Assembly (NCBI GenBank): GCA_030144725.1
Contig: JASKMD010000015.1
Span: forward strand, 8,515,884 to 8,579,883
Direction of reading: 5' to 3'
Length of the DNA stretch: 64,000 bases
From: Haematococcus lacustris
Lineage: Eukaryota > Chlorophyta > Chlorophyceae > Chlamydomonadales > Haematococcaceae
Shown here piece after piece: positions 32,414-44,272 of this stretch. Position numbers and translations under genes: made by a program. The stretch's first letter is position 1, and each line of letters begins with the position of its first letter. The notes beneath the pieces were generated by a model. The model was not told the origin of the DNA. It did no database searches and worked only from the letters and a program-made list of their open reading frames with translations.

Positions 32414-35400
32414 TCATGAGCTGATCGAGCAGCCTGCAGTACCTGAGAAGCAGGTGGTGAAGGTGATGCGCCCGTTATTGCCTGGGATGGGGCCGAACAG
32501 CACGGCTGGAGAATTGAAGACTTCCCGGCTCTCCACTGGGTTTGGGCCAGACACGTAAACGCTCTGTCCTACACAAAAGACAACACACAGCCTGGACGGC
32601 TGAAGGTGGTGGAGCTCGCTGAGCTGTTGGTGATGAAGAACACCACCTGCACCTGCTCCCCACCCACCAAGTGTTGGGAGCGTGACTGGAGTGGGGTTAA
32701 CACAAGCGGATGGCAAGGGAGGAGGGGGGTTGGGAGGGGAAGGGGGGGGTGCGGGCGAGGGAGGGGGGGGTGCGGGCGAGGGAGGGGGGGGGTGCGGGCG
32801 AGGGAGGGGGGGGTGCAGGCGAGGGATGGGGGGGGTGCAGGCGAGGGAGGGGGGGGTGCAGGCGAGGGAGGGGGGGGTGCGGGCGAGGGAGGGGGGGGTG
32901 CAGGCGAGGGAGGGGGGGGTGCAGGCGAGGGAGGGGGGGGTGCGGGCGAGGGAGGGGGGGGTGCAGGCGAGGGAGGGGGGGGTGCGGGCGAGGGAGGGGG
33001 GGGTGCGGGCGAGGGAGGGGGGGGTGCGGGCGAGGGAGGGGGGGGTGCAGGCGAGGGAGGGGGGGGGTGCAGGCGAGGGAGGGGGGGGGTGCAGGCGAGG
33101 GAGGGGGGGGGTGCGGGCGAGGGAGGGGGGGGTGCAGGCGAGGGAGGGGGGGGTGCAGGCGAGGGAGGGGGGGGTACGGGCGAGGGAGGGGGGGGGTGCG
33201 GGCGAGGGAGGGGGGGGTGCAGGCGAGGGAGGGGGGGGTGCGGGCGAGGGAGGGGGGGGGTGCGGGCGAGGGAGGGGGGTGTGGGGGCGAGGGAGGGGGG
33301 GGGTGCAGGCGAGGGAGGGGGGGGTGCGGGCGAGGGAGGGGGGGGTGCAGGCGAGGGAGGGGGGGGTGCAGGCGAGGGAGGGGGGGGGTACGGGCGAGGG
33401 AGGGGGGGGTGCGGGCGAGGGAGGGGGGGGTGCAGGCGAGGGAGGGGGGGGTGCGGGCGAGGGAGGGGGGGGTGCGGGCGAGGGAGGGGGGGGGTGCGGG
33501 CGAGGGAGGGGGGGGTGTGGGCGAGGGAGGGGGGGGTGCGGGCGAGGGAGGGGGGGGTGCAGGCGAGGGAGGGGGGGGGTGCGGGCGAGGGAGGGGGGGG
33601 TGCGGGCGAGGGAGGGGGGGGACTTGGTGGCACCTGCAAGGAGGGCAGCTACATGGCCATAGTCAGCAGCAGCAAGAGCGTAGCCTGCAATGCAACATGG
33701 CTTTGTTACATGATATTCATGGTGCGTGCGTGAGGGTGTCTGGCGAGGCTGGATTCCCAGGCGGGCTGCCAGCTGGGCGCACCCACCGGGGGGGCCAGCA
33801 GCTGGGAGTTGGCGGGCGGCAGCGGTGGAGAGGGGGGAGGCCGAGGTGGGAGCGGGGGTGACGGGCTGGGAGGGGGGGGGCTGGGACTGGGGCTTGGAGG
33901 TGTTGGTGAAGGGGGGGAGGGTGGAGCAGGAGGGGGCCGGGGGCTAGGGGGCGCTGGCACAGGCCTGCATCAGTGTACAGCACCAGGCATAATGCTGAGC
34001 TCCACTGCCTCCAGCGGTGGATGTGCAATGAGGTCAATAATCACATTGGACGCTTTGACATGGGGTAGCGCTCAGCATGAAGGGCACTCTTGCACGAAGC
34101 GCGTTGACACCATTGTCAGTGATGTGCAGGGGCATGACCAGTACATCGTGCATTCCAGAACCACATTGGTGGCACAACACGACAATACTGGAGTGGGTGG
34201 CAGCAACCAAACAGCAGCAACAAGGGTATGGCTAGGGCGTATGGCTTGGGCGTTGTTAACTCACGGGGGGGGCACTGGGGGTGAGGGTGAGGGAGGGGGG
34301 GAGGGCTGGGGGGGCGAGGGTGATGGAGGCGGGGAATTGGGCAGCAGTGAGGCCTGGCAGCGGTGGAAGGGCATGCCATAGCGGGTGAAGAAGCCCAGTG
34401 AGTCCCTGGCCGTCAGGGCGCCCCGGCTGCAGGCAAGCAGCACAGCCAGCAGGGATCACATGATGCCTGACTCATCATCATCGTCATCACCATGAGACAG
34501 GCACAAGGTCAGGCCTCCAGTGCTGACACTCACCAGTTTGCCAGCAGCCGCCTCAGGGGGCTGGTGGGGGAGGACAGCCTGCAGACACTTGGGCACAGCT
34601 TGGATTCACAGCCGGGGTTTCATATGGCACAGGGTTATGACATGGCATCAACAGAGGGTAGGTGCATGACCAGCACGTGAAGCAGCAGGGAGGTGCTTAT
34701 TGGGTGCCAGGGGCCAGGAGTTGAGGGGTTGGGGTAAGGCCAGTCTCCCTCCCTTGGTTCGGGCACAACTCGGCGAATACAACAACCCACCTCTCAGGCT
34801 CTGTGGTGATGAAGGTGATGGTGACGTTCAGTGTGGGCCAGGGGCCGTTGACCAGGGTCCTGTTGTCAATGAAGGAGGCAGCAGTGCGGTTGCCGGCGCA
34901 GAAGTCTGGCACCTGCACCGCGATGCTGCTGTCATTCAGGTAGTCACGCAGCAGCTGGGCCACCTGCAAGCACAGGAGCAGATGGAGCTGTTGCAGGCCA
35001 AGAGGTTATGTGCGGTTAGAGTGGGCAGCCAAGCATGGGAAGCAATGGGGCCAGAGCAGGGCAGTGACGACCACTCACATCCATTGCAAAGTAGCCCAGT
35101 CCCGGCATCAGCTCTTGGGCTGTGAGCGAGGTGTTGAGCAGGGCAGTGGTGTTGAGGGCCAGCAGCTGGGAGGCGCACATGCCTGGGGCAGAGAGATCCT
35201 GCAGACTCAGGCTGGGTGACTGCTGTGCCTCGAGCAGAGCTTGGACGCCGGAGCCCCAGCTGGTCAAAAGGGACCAAAGGTCTAGGCCGTACAAAGTTAT
35301 GAGAAGCGGGTTCCCCGCCGCATTGGATAGCTGAGGCGGCGGAGTGGACAGCGATGGGGTAGGAGGCCGAGGTGCCAGGATGGGGGGTGAAGGCGCGCGC

Positions 35401-35670
35401 ACTATGCCCGTGGATTGCGCAGATACGACTGCGACAGTCACAGCTGCGATAGTCGTGGTCCAGCTGACGTTGCGTATAGAGCGTTAGTAGCAGTGGCAGT
35501 GGCAGCTTGAGCAGCTGCATGCAATGGCTGCAAACGAAGCTAGATTGCTATTCAGCAAGAGCTGGCAGCAAGAGCTTACCGAAGCTCAGACAACAAAACA
35601 TCAGACAGGCGAGCAGGGCGGTGTGAGACATAACCAGGCGACAACACCGACCGGGCATGGCTATTTGCAT
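32414..35670 (-). CDS. Secreted Ser-Pro-rich (HRGP-type) glycoprotein, eight coding segments
   Basis: Minus-strand exons with matching phases: 35580-35670, 35079-35428, 34791-34963, 34534-34578, 34265-34426, 33787-33964, 32592-33633 and 32414-32568. Donors are GTAAGC, GTGAGT (three) and GTGGGT (two); acceptors end CAG except the last, TAG. The product is about 731 residues. It begins with a signal peptide (MSHTALLACLMFCCLSF, then VVSAQ). A domain with many N-x-S/T sites follows (LNTTALLNTSL, CAGNRT, TLNVTITF), then a Cys-containing part (GFFTRYGMPFHRCQ), a long (SPAPPPP)n region and a C-terminal part (VVFFITNSSASS, GQSVYVSGPNP, TFTTCFSG). This architecture suits an algal extracellular-matrix hydroxyproline-rich protein; pherophorin is possible but I could not match its domain. 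The last junction needs a 23-base GC-AG intron, which is doubtful. Confidence 0.72.
32731..33620. repeat. 21/22-bp G-rich minisatellite inside a coding exon
   Basis: About 42 units of GTGCGGGCGAGGGAGGGGGG, with the final G-run varying between 7 and 8 and occasional C/T or G/A changes. On the minus strand it codes for Ser-Pro-Ala-Pro4-type repeats of the HRGP gene. The 8-G units change frame, but no stop appears in any minus frame. The G-runs could form quadruplexes on the plus strand. Confidence 0.92.
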
Positions 35671-36838
35671 TCTGAGAAGCCTCTTTGACGTTGACAATCT
35701 CAATAAACAATACGTCTCACTTATCACACCGTACTGGCCCATGCAATACCTCCCCCCCGATGAACGTACCTCTCCTCCTACTGCAGCCCTAGCCTTACCT
35801 GCCAGATGCAGCCTAGTCTCGCTTGACCTGACCTGCCAAGGTTACGTCGGCCACATCTGTGCATGTAAGGAATGGTAAAAAAAACCAACCTCATTTTCAC
35901 CCAGTGTCTTTCCTGTTCAATCAAATCCTGCCATAGTCTACTAATTAGCCTTGTCAAGTCCATGGCGATGCAACCATCGTGTTAGTGTCAGCGGTGGAGG
36001 TATAGTGTACAACTTGTGTGATTTCACGAACCATCGCTAGGAGTTGCACGATGGTGCATGACGATAGCTTGTGATGTTGAAGCATCATGCTCGAATGAGA
36101 AGAGGTCAAATAAAGAGGTCGGGAGTCCTGACTATTGTTCAGTTCCGCAATTACATCTTATCACACTGGCTGATCCGCCCATTCTCTGCACGCACTCTGC
36201 CCCCTTCCCGTTGCACCCTTCACTCCACCTCTGTGGACAGACGGCTGCGCTGCATGGTGTTGTAACCCAGTGGCCGCAGCAACGACAGCCTATATGGAAC
36301 CCTCTGTTGCTTGCCTGCCCACGCTCCCCTGTTCGACACACCCCACCCACTGCACCACACGCCATCCAGGAGCCGTGGCCCACACCCACAGGCTGATCCC
36401 CCCGAGCTCCTCCGTGCGGCAGCTGCGGTTACCCAGCAACAACACACAGTGCAGTTCCTCCCCCTCCTTGCCTTCCTCCCCCTCCTCCCCCTCCTCCCCC
36501 TCCTCCCCCCCCCCCTCCCCCTCCTCCCCCTCCTCCCCCTCCTCCCCCTCCTCCCCCTCCTCCCCCTCCTCCCCCTTCTCCCCCCTCCTCCCCCCTCCTT
36601 CCCCTCCTCCCCCTCCAACCCCTCCTATGTTGATGGATAAGCCCTTGGAGCCGCACTAGCTCATGATGAGAGGCGGGTTGTGCCAGTGCAGGGTGGCTAG
36701 TCCCACTTTACAAAACCTTATCTCACTTGTGAAGACCTTAGCTCACCCAATCCATGCCCACCCTGGTGGTCCCTTCACACCCTGTCGCCCCCCCGGGGGC
36801 CCACCTTGCAGGCCGCGACATCGCCGTCACACTGGTTG
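35671..36838. other. Intergenic region, no gene recognised; CT-rich microsatellite
   Basis: Upstream region of the HRGP gene. At 36456-36622 is a TCCCCCTCC-type microsatellite. Open frames across it code for Ser/Pro or Leu/Pro runs and follow from composition. The same minus frame as the HRGP start is open back to an ATG at 35742. Confidence 0.5.
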
Positions 36839-37375
36839 CACTCACGATAAACAAGGACCGGTCGCGATTGGACCGACCATAGCTCATTGGAAAGAGGAGT
36901 AGAAGGCCGTTCGAACGGTACAAGTCTTACGTAACTCCGTGCATCCGTTGCGACGCAAATGGGCCGCGAATTTCCAGAATTCGATATCTGCACAGATGTC
37001 GATTGTCCTTAATCTGCACAGCTGCTGCTAGTCGACATCTGCACAGCTGCAGGCGATGTCGACATCTGTGCAGCTGCGGGAAGTCGACATCTGCACAGAT
37101 GTCGTATACCGCGACCAACATCTGTGCAGCTGCTGACGACGACATCTGCACAGATGTCGACTTTTACATTCAATGCTTGGCTGTGCAGATGTATTGACCG
37201 ACATCTGTGCAGCTGCTGACAACGACATCTGCACAGATGTCGACTATTACATTCGAGCCTTGGCTGTGCAGATGTTGTCTATAGCATATGCACAGATGTC
37301 GACTTTTACATTCGCGGCTTGGCTGTGCAGATGTCGTGGCTTCATCTGCACAGATGTCGACTATTTCATCGACTC
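36839..37375 (-). repeat. Third palindrome-cluster element, minus strand
   Basis: On the minus strand this copy has a cluster of ATCTGCACAGAT / ATCTGTGCAGAT motifs (36984-37362), then about 130 bp, a GGTCG...CGACC hairpin and the terminal word GTTTATCGTGAGTG (36839-36852). The other two copies end in a hairpin plus ATTTATCGTGAGTG at 8365 and 41553. Apart from cluster and terminus the sequence differs, so it is a diverged relative and not part of the same duplication. Confidence 0.7.
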
Positions 37376-37383
37376 TTACATCC

Positions 37384-37680
37384 GCAAAACACATGTATTG
37401 ACACCCAAACATCCCGCAGCATCCCCGCAAAACACATGTATTGACCACCAAACACCCCGCAACACCTTGCTACACCCCCGCAAAACACATGTATTGACGA
37501 CCAAACACCCCGCAACACCTCGCTACACCCCCGCAAAACACATGTATTGACGACCTAACACCCCGCAACACCTCGCTACACCCCCGCAAAACACATGTAT
37601 TGACGACCTAACACCCCGCAACATCCCCGCAAAACACATGCATTGACACCCAAACATCCCGCAACACCTCGCTACGGGAC
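37384..37680. repeat. 54-bp tandem repeat (six units, two lengths)
   Basis: Units start CGCAAAACACATGTATTGAC and continue with AACACCCCGCAACACCTCGC. Four are about 53-54 bp and two lack the last eleven bases. No coding role is seen. Confidence 0.9.
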
Positions 37681-37841
37681 TTGCAAGCACATGTCTCGAT
37701 GCACCATCACTCCACAACACCTCAATATGGAAATGCTAAGCACATGCATTGATTCGATGTGACAAGGTAGCAACGACACAACACAACAACAAGGTGACAC
37801 CACACACCACCATCACCATCACCACACTCAGGTTAAACATG

Positions 37842-37973
37842 CATCACCATCACCATCACCATCACCATCACCATCACCATCACCATCACCATCACCATCA
37901 CCATCACCATCACCATCACCATCACCATCACCATCACCATCACCATCACCATCACCATCACCATCACCATCAC
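37842..37973. repeat. (CATCAC)22 hexamer array
   Basis: 132 bp of perfect hexamer. Polyhistidine or (Asp-Gly) frames through it are artefacts of the repeat. Confidence 0.95.
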
Positions 37974-38046
37974 CCACACCCACACCCACACCACACCCAC
38001 ACCCACACCCACACCCACACCCACACCCACACCCACACCCCCACCC
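37973..38046. repeat. (CCCACA)n hexamer array
   Basis: About twelve units of CCCACA linking the CATCAC and CCACG arrays, with one shortened unit near 37990. Confidence 0.9.
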
Positions 38047-38053
38047 CACCACA

Positions 38054-38748
38054 CCACGCCACGCCACGCCACGCCACGCCACGCCACGCCACGCCACGCC
38101 ACGCCACGCCACGCCACGCCACGCCACGCCACGCCACGCCACGCCACGCCACGCCACGCCACGCCACGCCACGCCACGCCACGCCACGCCACGCCACGCC
38201 ACGCCACACCACGCCACGCCACGCCACGCCACGCCACGCCACGCCACGCCACGCCACGCCACGCCACGCCACGCCACGCCACGCCACGCCACGCCACGCC
38301 ACGCCACGCCACGCCACGCCACGCCACGCCACGCCACGCCACGCCACGCCACGCCACGCCACGCCACGCCACGCCACGCCACGCCACGCCACGCCACGCC
38401 ACGCCACGCCACGCCACGCCACGCCACGCCACGCCACGCCACGCCACGCCACGCCACGCCACGCCACGCCACGCCACGCCACGCCACGCCACGCCACGCC
38501 ACGCCACGCCACGCCACGCCACGCCACGCCACGCCACGCCACGCCACGCCACGCCACGCCACGCCACGCCACGCCACGCCACGCCACGCCACGCCACGCC
38601 ACGCCACGCCACGCCACGCCACGCCACGCCACGCCACGCCACGCCACGCCACGCCACGCCACGCCACGCCACGCCACGCCACGCCACGCCACGCCACGCC
38701 ACGCCACGCCACGCCACGCCACGCCACGCCACGCCACGCCACGCCACG
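38054..38748. repeat. CCACG pentamer satellite, about 139 units
   Basis: Nearly perfect CCACG run with a single CCACA variant near 38204. It occupies the place that the CCACA array has to the left of duplicated segment A. Confidence 0.97.
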
Positions 38749-38749
38749 A

Positions 38750-38834
38750 CCACACCACACCACACCACACCACACCACACCACACCACACCACACCACAC
38801 CACACCACACCACACCACACCACACCACACCACA
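38750..38834. repeat. CCACA pentamer, about 17 units
   Basis: Same pentamer as 4849-6004 and joined to the same unique sequence on its right (CAACCCAACAAGGTGACAAC). Confidence 0.95.
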
Positions 38835-39049
38835 ACCCAACAAGGTGACAACACAACAACATCGCAGCAAGGCGGCAAGATGACGAGGACAACAAGCACG
38901 GGCTGACAACCACCCAAGCGCTCAGCTATCCCTTTTGAGAGGGATGGGTAGGGTCATTGTGGTGTGTGGCCTTGGCATGGCCAGGGTGGGCTGGGTGGGC
39001 TGCTACTATTGGATCCAAGCTGCCCGCTCCAGGTTGCCCGCTCCAGGTT

Positions 39050-39204
39050 GCTACGCCAAGGGTAGGGTAGGGAGAGGGCTACTACGCCAAGGGTAGGGTA
39101 GGGAGAGGGCTGCTACGCCAAGGGTAGGGTAGGGAGAGGGCTGCTACGCCAAGGGTAGGGTAGGGAGAGGGCTGCTACGCCAAGGGTAGGGTAGGGAGAG
39201 GGCT
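39050..39204. repeat. 31-bp repeat, five units
   Basis: Five tandem copies of a unit beginning CTACGCCAAGGGTAGGGTAG. Copy A of the segment has only two, near 6331-6385. Confidence 0.9.
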
Positions 39205-39547
39205 GCAGCGTGTGTCGTGGGGCGGGGGGTGGGAAAGGCGGGAGGTAGGTGGGGTGCCAGGCTTGGAGGTGGTGGGACAGGGGAGGGGAGGGGGAAGGGG
39301 GAAGGAGGAAGGGGGGAAGAGGGAAGGGCTGACCGTGGGACCTGCAGTAAACAATGGGCATCTTTGCGGTTAGGCTGGGCATCCGACCACCCATGTGCAA
39401 GGGCTGGCCACTCACTCTTTGCTAGCGCCACTTTTATACCTACCTGGCAGCGCCTCCATGGCTGCAGCTCCTGGCTGCTCTTGCGCTCCATGCACCTGCT
39501 TCTTGTGGTAGGGTGATGAAGGAGGTGGTGGTGGGGGAGGGAGGGGA

Positions 39548-40240
39548 GGGCTGGGCTGGGCTGGGCTGGGCTGGGCTGGGCTGGGCTGGGCTGGGCTGGG
39601 CTGGGCTGGGCTGGGCTGGGCTGGGCTGGGCTGGGCTGGGCTGGGCTGGGCTGGGCTGGGCTGGGCTGGGCTGGGCTGGGCTGGGCTGGGCTGGGCTGGG
39701 CTGGGCTGGGCTGGGCTGGGCTGGGCTGGGCTGGGCTGGGCTGGGCTGGGCTGGGCTGGGCTGGGCTGGGCTGGGCTGGGCTGGGCTGGGCTGGGCTGGG
39801 CTGGGCTGGGCTGGGCTGGGCTGGGCTGGGCTGGGCTGGGCTGGGCTGGGCTGGGCTGGGCTGGGCTGGGCTGGGCTGGGCTGGGCTGGGCTGGGCTGGG
39901 CTGGGCTGGGCTGGGCTGGGCTGGGCTGGGCTGGGCTGGGCTGGGCTGGGCTGGGCTGGGCTGGGCTGGGCTGGGCTGGGCTGGGCTGGGCTGGGCTGGG
40001 CTGGGCTGGGCTGGGCTGGGCTGGGCTGGGCTGGGCTGGGCTGGGCTGGGCTGGGCTGGGCTGGGCTGGGCTGGGCTGGGCTGGGCTGGGCTGGGCTGGG
40101 CTGGGCTGGGCTGGGCTGGGCTGGGCTGGGCTGGGCTGGGCTGGGCTGGGCTGGGCTGGGCTGGGCTGGGCTGGGCTGGGCTGGGCTGGGCTGGGCTGGG
40201 CTGGGCTGGGCTGGGCTGGGCTGGGCTGGGCTGGGCTGGG
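39548..40240. repeat. GGGCT pentamer array, copy B (about 138 units)
   Basis: Perfect array, about 290 bp longer than the corresponding array in copy A. Confidence 0.97.
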
Positions 40241-40874
40241 TGTAGGGAAGGGGAGGTTGGGACCATTGAACCTGCAACAATTCAGTGGTTGGCAAATAGT
40301 CTGGCAAGGTACTTGGAGCCACATGACTGCAAGATAAAATACTCACCATTCGCTAGGGTGGGGTTTGTGTGGGTGCACCCAACTTTGTTTCATGTGCACA
40401 TTGTTGCATGGCTCCTGACCGCCTCTCCGGGCTCCTCCACTCCTCTTCCGCTCCGTCTCACAGGCTTCGGGCTACGTGTCCTAGTTGCACCTCATGCATT
40501 TGCCGCATCTTTGCATCGCTGTGTCGCTGCATCGCTGCACCTCCTTCCGTTTTCTGTCGCTATATCTTGATCCTATCGCTTAACCTGATGGCATCTGGTC
40601 GCCTAAGCGGCTGGCTGGCTCGTAGCTAGCCTTTTGGCGACGATTTTTGTTGGCTGCTCCTGGCTGCTCATTGCTGCTATGTGGGGCAATCTAGGCTCCT
40701 TCGCGGTTCCTTGGCTTCCTTCGCGCCACCTTTGCGAAAACTTCATGCAGATATCACACAGATTGTTGAATAATGGAAGAGTCTTGATTCCTTCGCGGTG
40801 ACTTTGCTTCCTTCGCGGTGCCTTTGCGTAACCTTTATGCAAGCCTTTTCTTCATGTGCACAGCTGCACTACTT

Positions 40875-41378
40875 GGCATCTGTGCAGATGTCGAGGTATT
40901 CATCTGTGCAGATGTCGACATTGTCGGCATCTGCACAGATGTCGTCCTTAAATTATAACCGGCATCTGCACAGATGTCGCCCTTCTTATGCATCTGCACA
41001 GATTTAATTACCGACATCTGCACAGATGTCGCCTTTATTAGCATCTGCACAGATGTCGTCCTTAAATTATAACCGGCATCTGCACAGATGTCGCCCTTCT
41101 ATGCATCTGCACAGATTTAAATACCGACATCTGCACAGATGTCGCCTTTATTAGCATCTGCACAGATGTCGTCCTTAAATTATAACCGGCATCTGCACAG
41201 ATGTCGCCCTTTTATGCATCTGCACAGATTTAATTACCGACATCTGCACAGATGTCGCCTTTATTAGCATCTGCACAGATTTAATAACCGGCATCTGCAC
41301 AGATGTCGCTTTTCCTAAAGGCATCGACATGCAGCTGCACAGATGACATGCTCATTTAACCGACATCTGCACAGATTC
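40875..41378. repeat. Cluster of ATCTGCACAGAT palindromes, copy B
   Basis: Same motif and spacers as 7751-8193, with one or two additional higher-order units of about 115 bp (GTCGTCCTTAAATTATAACC between palindromes). Confidence 0.9.
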
Positions 41379-41553
41379 CCAAAAAGGGGGGGGTACCTCG
41401 CGCGCGGATCGATGTATCTTCGCAACCGCTGCGAGTTAGGACTTCATTCAAGAGCGAGGTCCCCCTTAAACTCAACGCTCTATCGCTCTATCGGAGCAGA
41501 AAGTCCATCCGATGCAAAAAAGGCCCCCGCGTCGGCCTTATTTATCGTGAGTG

Positions 41554-42008
41554 TGTAGCTGGCGGCCTGTACGTCGTCCTCCATCTTCCCCACTCCCCAC
41601 CCCGCACTCCTTGCCCGTTCAATGCCCTGCTAGACCTCCCCCACCTCGCCCCCAGCCAGCCCCCCTCGCCCCACTTGCCTACACTCGTTGAAGCGCAGCG
41701 TGCGGACGAGCTTGACCTTGGCACTGGAGCCCATGATGGGGACTCGGTGCAGGCTGGGCTGGCGGTTGAATCGTCCTCAAGGAGACGCTCCACGTCGCTG
41801 CCTCTCTGCAGCCATTGGGCCAAGGGAGGGGTAGGGTTCGGTGGCTGGCGAAAGGCGGCTGCCTGAACAGACAGCCTGGGCAAGGCAGCAGGGGCAGTGA
41901 GGGGCAGCGGGAAGCTATGGAGCAACAATACAGCAGGCAAGTCATCTCAGGCCTAGCCCGCACTGGCTTTGGCAGACCAGGTGCTAGGTCCTAAGGGGCG
42001 GGAGAAAG
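41554..42008 (-). other. Possible gene fragment, unassigned
   Basis: On the minus strand an ATG at 41734 in good context opens MGSSAKVKLVRTLRFNE, which reads like a real protein start before a possible donor. The rest of the stretch is C-rich. No downstream exon is visible because duplicated segment B begins at 41553, so it may be a first exon cut off from its gene. Low confidence. Confidence 0.25.
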
Positions 42009-42599
42009 GGGAAGGTGGGGGGCGGGCAGGTGGGGGGGCGGGCAGGTGGGGGGGCGGGCAGGTGGGGGGGGCGGGCAGGTGGGGGGGCGGGCAGGTGGGG
42101 GGGCGGGCAGGTGGGGGGGCGGGCAGATGGGCAGGTAGGCATGTGGGCAGGGTGGCGGGTAGGGGCGCGGGCAGTCGAGTGTGTGGGTGGGCAGGTAGGC
42201 CAGGGTTCGGTCCTGGCTCATCCACGCACCATTGATTATGCACTGCTCCAGCTTGTCCCTGTAGTGAGGGGTGACGTGCTCAGGTTAGGTCAGCCCCACC
42301 GCCATGTGTTGAGGCACACAATGGCAGTAGCAGTGCCAGTACTGGCAGGTATGCTAGGGATCGGCGCGTGGACACTACCTGCGGCCTCATGTAGTGAAGA
42401 GACCTGATGGCCGTGCCGCAACATGGAGCAGTAGCCAACACATAGCAACAATACTTGGCTAGCAGCTAGTGGACAGCTAACACAACACAACAACAACAAC
42501 AACTGCAACATGCAGCAGGAGCGCGCAAGGGGCGAGCAAAGTACAGCATGCGTTGAGAACAATAACAGGGAGTGGCAGCCAAGAATGGTGTGGCTGACT
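42009..42599 (+). repeat. Unit X, outer inverted-repeat arm next to fold-back element 1
   Basis: Begins with about eight GGGCGGGCAGGTGGGG units, followed by about 450 bp that reappear inverted at 44551-45081 (unit Y) and direct at 50697-51226 (unit Z). It includes AACAACAACAAC and stops where the CACTCCTACAA end of the 1,951-bp element begins (42600). No gene seen. Confidence 0.85.
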
Positions 42600-43009
42600 C
42601 ACTCCTACAAATTAATCCCTGCGTCCGTCCCTGCGTGTTACCGACCTTGTCCGATTGGGCTGAAATTTTGATAGCTGGTAGTTTGCAGAAAATAAAACAT
42701 TTTTTCAGAATAAGGCCCTATTCGCGACTTTTTTGGTATTCTATTTTCTGTTTTCTCCCCAACCGCTGCACTTTTTGGCCGCCCCGCCGACTGGCTGCAC
42801 CGATGCGAGTGTTAACTATACACGATTCTCCTGTGTACCAGCTTCTGCCCGGGGAGTGTCTCAACGTTGCAAATACACGCTGTTAGAAGCCGTCACTCGC
42901 GCCGTCAACCGCCCAACCGCGGAGAAAGTTCAAACTTTATTCAGGCCCCTAGAAAACGACCCGAGTAAACTTGAACTTGCTCGGGGGTTGGGTCGTTGAG
43001 ATACTCTTG

Positions 43010-43465
43010 ATGTCTCACCTCACGGAGCTGGCGCACGAGCGTTCGCTTCAAGTAGGCTTTAATTTATCCACCGTTGGGGGCGAGGAGCAAGCCCGTTTAG
43101 TCGCCCTCTACGTCCAAGCGCTGCAAACGCTGCCAGCGGCACAGCATGTGCAAGCGCAGCAGTCTCAAGCGCCCCCAAGCAGTCTCATTTGGGGCATGTC
43201 GCTGGTGCTGGTGGCAGCCCTATCCTTGCAGCTAGTGGCAGCCCTCTCCTTGCCATCCCGCTTACACCCCGCACACGCTTGCCCCGGGCAGCTTACAACC
43301 CACCACCTCCAAGGCCATCCTAACTCCTTTTGCTGGCAAGGAGAATCATGGCGGGTAGGGTTGAAGGGTTGCCTAGGGTGCATTGTGCATTGCAGGATTG
43401 CTAAATGTGCATTGCTCATTGTACAATGCAGGCTTACTGAAGAGCATGCCAAGGTCCACAAGTGA
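43010..43465 (+). pseudogene. Captured gene fragment 1a (in FB1), product unknown
   Basis: A frame from an ATG at 43010 (MSHLTELAHERSLQVGFNLS, then GGEEQARLVALYVQALQTLP) looks protein-like for its first 50-60 codons and then becomes Gln/Ala/Leu-rich, probably intron. It is upstream of, and on the same strand as, the exon at 43626-43860 and may belong with it. The mirror copy is 52312-52767 on the minus strand. Confidence 0.4.
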
Positions 43466-43625
43466 GAAACGTGCTCAAGCATGCCCCGCTTGCCTCGAGC
43501 ATGCCCCGCTTGCCTCAAGCATGCCGCCAATGAGGTGAGCCACAGTAGTAGTAGTCAGTCCTGTTTGAGCCCCTTGGCTATGCCTTGCACACAATGGTTT
43601 GAGTGGGTGTCCTTGCGTGCTGATC

Positions 43626-43860
43626 GCATGCACAGAGGGACATCATGGAGGACTACCTACGTTCCATGGGGGCCTGGAGGAAGGAGTGTGCGCGTGTGCG
43701 CTTTGAGGATGCCGCTGCTGAACGGGCTGCTGTGTTGGAGCACATGAAGAGCGCCCATGAGATCTGCCAGCAGGACCCTCTGAAGGTGTATGACGACGAG
43801 ATGGATAAGATGCAGAAGACCTGGCAGAAACACAAACCCAAGCTAGAGCTCCCGGACTAG
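43626..43860 (+). pseudogene. Captured last exon 1b (in FB1), product unknown
   Basis: After an acceptor-like GCATGCACAG, the frame reads DIMEDYLRSMGAWRKECARV and ends QKHKPKLELPD, then TAG. It is charged and helix-rich. A TGTAA poly(A)-type signal follows at 43893. It looks like the genuine 3' exon of a small host gene. The family was not recognised. An identical mirror copy is at 51917-52151 on the minus strand. Confidence 0.55.
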
Positions 43861-44009
43861 TTGCATGACTGCAGGGCATGACTGCATGACCTTGTAAACA
43901 GTGAAGCATCTGAAGAGTCGCCTTACAAAACAGCCCCCCCCCTTAGAACACAAAGTAGGGGCAAACACAAAGCTATAGCGCAAAGCCGAGGAGAGTTTGA
44001 GCATACGCC

Positions 44010-44272
44010 TTACAACGCAGCCAACATCTGAACCACGGCGTCACGCACAGCATTGCCATGCTCACGCCTCACATTCGGGTGGGTGAATGCTGCCAGGGCC
44101 CGGACCAGCATCAGCATGCCGCGCAGGCCCAAGCCCTCCAGCCTACGCCGATGCCGACTTTGATGCTCATCCTCGCTGTCCTCGCTGTCGCTCGCCACAA
44201 CAGCCGCAATCGCAGCCGCAGTCGCAGGCACAGCAGGCCACGGGTGGTTGACCCCAACCGCCCCAACCGCTG
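44010..44272 (-). pseudogene. Captured last exon 2 (in FB1), product unknown
   Basis: Minus-strand exon after a CTGATTCTCAG acceptor: Ala-rich start, an acidic SDSEDSEDEHQ patch, an RHRRRLEG basic patch, then an LVRALAAFTHPNVRREHGNA helix and a stop overlapping TGTAA. It converges with exon 1b on the other strand, as two neighbouring host genes might. The mirror copy at 51505-51767 differs by one residue. Confidence 0.5.

Larger units (their letters stand above)
38835..41553 (+). repeat. Long duplicated segment, copy B
   Basis: Collinear with 6005-8365. It differs by five instead of two 31-bp units (39050-39204), a longer GGGCT array (39548-40240), small indels near 40380-40430 and extra palindrome units. 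It ends with the AAGGCC/GGCCTT hairpin and TTTATCGTGAGTG at 41553. Beyond that the two copies have unrelated flanks. No protein gene is supported. Confidence 0.85.

Noticed and set aside
32414..35670. Naming the secreted gene a pherophorin
   Set aside because: Signal peptide and Ser-Pro linker fit, but I could not recognise the conserved cysteine pattern of the pherophorin domain in the flanking parts.
37749..38906. Long frame with polyhistidine followed by (TPRHA)n
   Set aside because: Translation of consecutive CATCAC, CCACG and CCACA arrays.
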